Below, piece by piece: positions 62,091 to 64,000 of a stretch of 64,000 nucleotides of DNA (position 1 is its first letter; the number at the start of each line of letters is the position of its first letter). The stretch covers positions 1-64,000 of the forward strand of contig NZ_JAJONF010000046.1 of assembly GCF_021462265.1 (NCBI RefSeq). The letters run 5' to 3'. The translations under genes and the position numbers were made by a program. Source of the stretch: Streptomyces shenzhenensis (GTDB lineage Bacteria; Actinomycetota; Actinomycetes; Streptomycetales; Streptomycetaceae). The notes below the pieces were generated by a model. It was not told the DNA's origin. It ran no database searches and saw nothing but the letters and a program-made list of their open reading frames with translations.

Positions 62091-63146
62091 TCAGCTCCCG
62101 GTCGCGGACTTCCAGGCCTCGACGTACGACGTCAGGTTCTTCTCGATGCCGTTCCAGTCCGGCGTGAACACGTCGACGCCGTCCATCAGCCCGGCCAGCG
62201 CGGTCGCGTTGGCGTCGGTGGCCTTGACGTCGGTACGGGCGCTGAAGCCGCCGCCGATCGAGCTGGCCTCCTCCTGCTGCCTGCGCGCGAGCATGAAGTC
62301 GAGGAGCTTCCTGCCGTTCTCGCTGTGCGGGGCGCCGGTGAGCAGGCCGGCCGCGTAGGGCAGCGCGAACGTGGTCGGCTTGCCGCCCTCGGCCGCCGGG
62401 AACCAGATGCCCAGGTTGGGCATGGTCTTGGACTGGGCGTAGTTCATCTGGACGTCGCCGTTGGCGACCAGCAGTTCGCCCTTGTCGACCTTGGGGGCGA
62501 GCTTGCCGGTGGAGGCGGACGGGCCGACGTTGTTGGCCTGCAGCTTGCCGAGGTACTCCAGTGCCTGCTTCTGGCCGCCGAAGTCGTGGATCGCCTTGAT
62601 CAGCACGGCGGTTCCGTCACCGGCGACACCGGGCGTGGAGTACTGCAGCTTGTTCTTGTACCTGCCGTCGAGCAGTTCCTGCCAGGTCGTCGGCGCCTGC
62701 TTCAGCTCCTTCTTGTCGTAGACGAAGCCGAAGTAGTTGTCGACGACGGAGGTCCAGGTGCCGCCGGCGGCCTTGTCGGCGGCTGCGACCTGCGCCGATC
62801 CCGCGGGGCGGTACTTCTGCAGCAGCCCCTTGCTGTCGGCCTGCTGGACGAACGGCGGGAGCGTGACCAGCACATCGGCCTGCGGGTTGCTCTTCTCCCG
62901 CAGGGCGCGCTGCACCACCTCACCGGAACCGCCCTCGACATAGTTGACCTTGATGCCGGTCTGCCTGGTGAAGTCGGCGAACACCTTGTCGTACCAGCCG
63001 TCGTTGTTCTCGCCCTTGAGGCCGTCGGCGCTGTAGACGGTGACGGCCTTCTCGTCGGCGGCGGCCGAGGAGCCGCCGCAGGCGGAGAGCAGCGGGGTGG
63101 CGAGGAGGGAGACCACTACGGCGATCTTGAGCGTGTTTCTGGGCAT
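62091..63146 (-). CDS. Solute-binding lipoprotein, 2-aminoethylphosphonate (PhnS) type
   Basis: A 351-residue lipoprotein with the signal ending LLSACGG. The fold is of the iron/polyamine/phosphonate-type family (SBP_bac_6/8): VTVYSADGLKGENNDGWYDK, VNYVEGGSGEVVQRALREKS, then PTTWQELLDGRYKNKLQYST and the later DGVDVFTPDWNGIEKN end. These resemble the PhnS proteins annotated for 2-aminoethylphosphonate import; iron(III) or thiamine are other ligands used by the fold. The start at 63146 is from signal-peptide length. It is followed upstream (38 bp) by its permease gene. Confidence 0.75.
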   Translation of the reverse strand: MPRNTLKIAVVVSLLATPLLSACGGSSAAADEKAVTVYSADGLKGENNDGWYDKVFADFTRQTGIKVNYVEGGSGEVVQRALREKSNPQADVLVTLPPFVQQADSKGLLQKYRPAGSAQVAAADKAAGGTWTSVVDNYFGFVYDKKELKQAPTTWQELLDGRYKNKLQYSTPGVAGDGTAVLIKAIHDFGGQKQALEYLGKLQANNVGPSASTGKLAPKVDKGELLVANGDVQMNYAQSKTMPNLGIWFPAAEGGKPTTFALPYAAGLLTGAPHSENGRKLLDFMLARRQQEEASSIGGGFSARTDVKATDANATALAGLMDGVDVFTPDWNGIEKNLTSYVEAWKSATGS

Positions 63147-63184
63147 GGCGAGGCGAACTCCTTGCGTGACGGGGGACATCGGGA

Positions 63185-63982
63185 TCAGCGGTAAGAGGCC
63201 TTGTTACGGACACGGGAGACGGCGGACAGGACGATCAGGGTCGCCGCCATGAGGACGACCGCGAGGGCGGAGCCGGCGAACAGGGCGCCGCGGTCGGTGG
63301 CCGAGTAGATCAGGACCGGAAGCGGGGTCCAGTCGGGCGGATAGAGCATCATCGTGGCGCTCAGCTCGCCCATGGAGAGGGCGAAGCAGAGCCCCGCGGC
63401 GGCGGTGAGCGAGGGCAGCAGCAGCGGCAGCCGGACCCGCCAGAGCACATACGCCGGCCGGGCGCCGAGGGAGGCGGCGGCCTGCTCGTAGGCGGGGTCG
63501 AGGCGGGTGATCGCGGCCGACACGGACTGGTGGGCGAAGGACGTCACCAGCACGGTGTGCGCGAGGATCACGATCCACCGGGTGCCGTTGAGCAGCATCG
63601 GCGGCTTGGAGAAGGCCACCAGCAGCGACAGGCCGACCACGACCGACGGCACGGCGAGTGGCAGCACGAACAGGGCGTCGACGATCCGCCGGTGGCGCTC
63701 CTTCAACCGGGCGGCGGCGAGCGCGGCCCAGGTGCCGACGGCCAGCGCGAGCAGACTCGCGGTGACGGCGGTGACGAGGCTGGTGGTGAGGGCATCGAGG
63801 GCGTCGCCGCGGGTGGCGGACCGGAAGTTGGCCACCGTCATCCCCGAGGGCAGCGCACCGGACCAGTGGGTGGCGAAGGAGGCGCCGAGGACGACGAGGA
63901 GGGGCAGGGCGAAGAGCGGCAGGAACAGGACGCCGAACACCGCCCACACCGCCCACCTGGCCCCGCGACTATGCACCAGCAC
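63185..63982 (-). CDS. ABC importer permease paired with the PhnS-like protein
   Basis: A 265-residue permease with about six membrane segments (first: VFGVLFLPLFALPLLVVLGA) and the inner-loop motif RLDPAYEQAAASLGARP, which is the EAA-like docking site. It starts with GTG at 63982; an in-frame TGA lies three codons further up (63989-63991), so the gene is complete in the window. It sits 38 bp upstream of the binding-protein gene in transcription order. A partner permease or ATPase gene is expected just beyond the right edge; the TGA seen there may be its stop. Confidence 0.82.
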   Translation of the reverse strand: MLVHSRGARWAVWAVFGVLFLPLFALPLLVVLGASFATHWSGALPSGMTVANFRSATRGDALDALTTSLVTAVTASLLALAVGTWAALAAARLKERHRRIVDALFVLPLAVPSVVVGLSLLVAFSKPPMLLNGTRWIVILAHTVLVTSFAHQSVSAAITRLDPAYEQAAASLGARPAYVLWRVRLPLLLPSLTAAAGLCFALSMGELSATMMLYPPDWTPLPVLIYSATDRGALFAGSALAVVLMAATLIVLSAVSRVRNKASYR

Positions 63983-64000
63983 GACGGCTCACCAACCGGT

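Overview
The window is a linear-chromosome segment of a Streptomyces species (or very close relative). The support is a very high GC content with strong third-position GC bias, GGAGG-type ribosome binding sites, rare TTA codons, Tat and LAxTG export signals, and a cslA-glxA pair, a c-di-GMP gene and CebR/DasR-type operators of the kind known from Streptomyces. Gene order looks like the conserved chromosome core around the cslA locus; this is from memory, no database was searched.

Layout. 1-3.2 kb: two divergent genes that look like the border of a type VII secretion region, the left one cut by the window edge. 3.3-12.2 kb: a cellobiose/cello-oligosaccharide locus (LacI-type CebR, GH1 beta-glucosidase, CebG, CebF, CebE, and a second divergent GH1) with three good 14-bp CebR operators, one of them inside a promoter spacer. 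12.3-16.7 kb: secreted GH18 chitinase, a two-component system and a small exported protein. 16.7-20.2 kb: a methyltransferase-like gene, a hypothetical gene and an NsdA-like regulator with a TTA third codon, flanked by inverted copies of a dispersed repeat. 20.2-27.6 kb: phosphatase, PAP2 membrane protein, then a one-directional run with a Cas4/Dna2-like Fe-S nuclease, a protein of unknown family, an SF1 helicase, a small conserved protein and a PrimPol-like protein that runs into tRNA-Lys. 27.7-32.2 kb: M6-like protease, a PAS-GGDEF-EAL protein (cdgA type) and a flavin monooxygenase-like enzyme. 32.7-41.6 kb: a catabolic locus with two EutA/maleate-isomerase-like proteins, a D-2-hydroxyacid dehydrogenase, an amidase, a DUF3830-like protein, an EhuBCDA-type ABC importer and an IclR regulator. 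41.7-47.7 kb: two more identical tRNA-Lys genes around an acyl-CoA synthetase, a DUF3592-type protein, an AA10 LPMO with a DasR-type operator on its promoter, an SPFH protein and a peptidoglycan-binding protein. 48-61 kb: cslA, glxA, a DyP peroxidase, a beta-helix lipoprotein, a large LAHTG surface protein, a GH6 hydrolase, a sortase and a small anchored protein. 61-64 kb: a HAD phosphatase and a phosphonate-type ABC importer.

How the parts fit. The first third is built for taking up and hydrolysing cellulose- and chitin-derived sugars under CebR and probably DasR control. The 48-60 kb part builds and trims a tip-associated glycan (CslA, GlxA, CslZ, LPMO) and here also holds a peroxide-using DyP enzyme and a sortase with its substrate between glxA and cslZ. 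The best candidates for something undescribed are the Fe-S nuclease / unknown / helicase / PrimPol run (21.9-27.6 kb), the surface-oxidation and sortase module placed inside the csl locus (52-60 kb), and the recurring duplication of DNA around gene 3-prime ends seen at three places.
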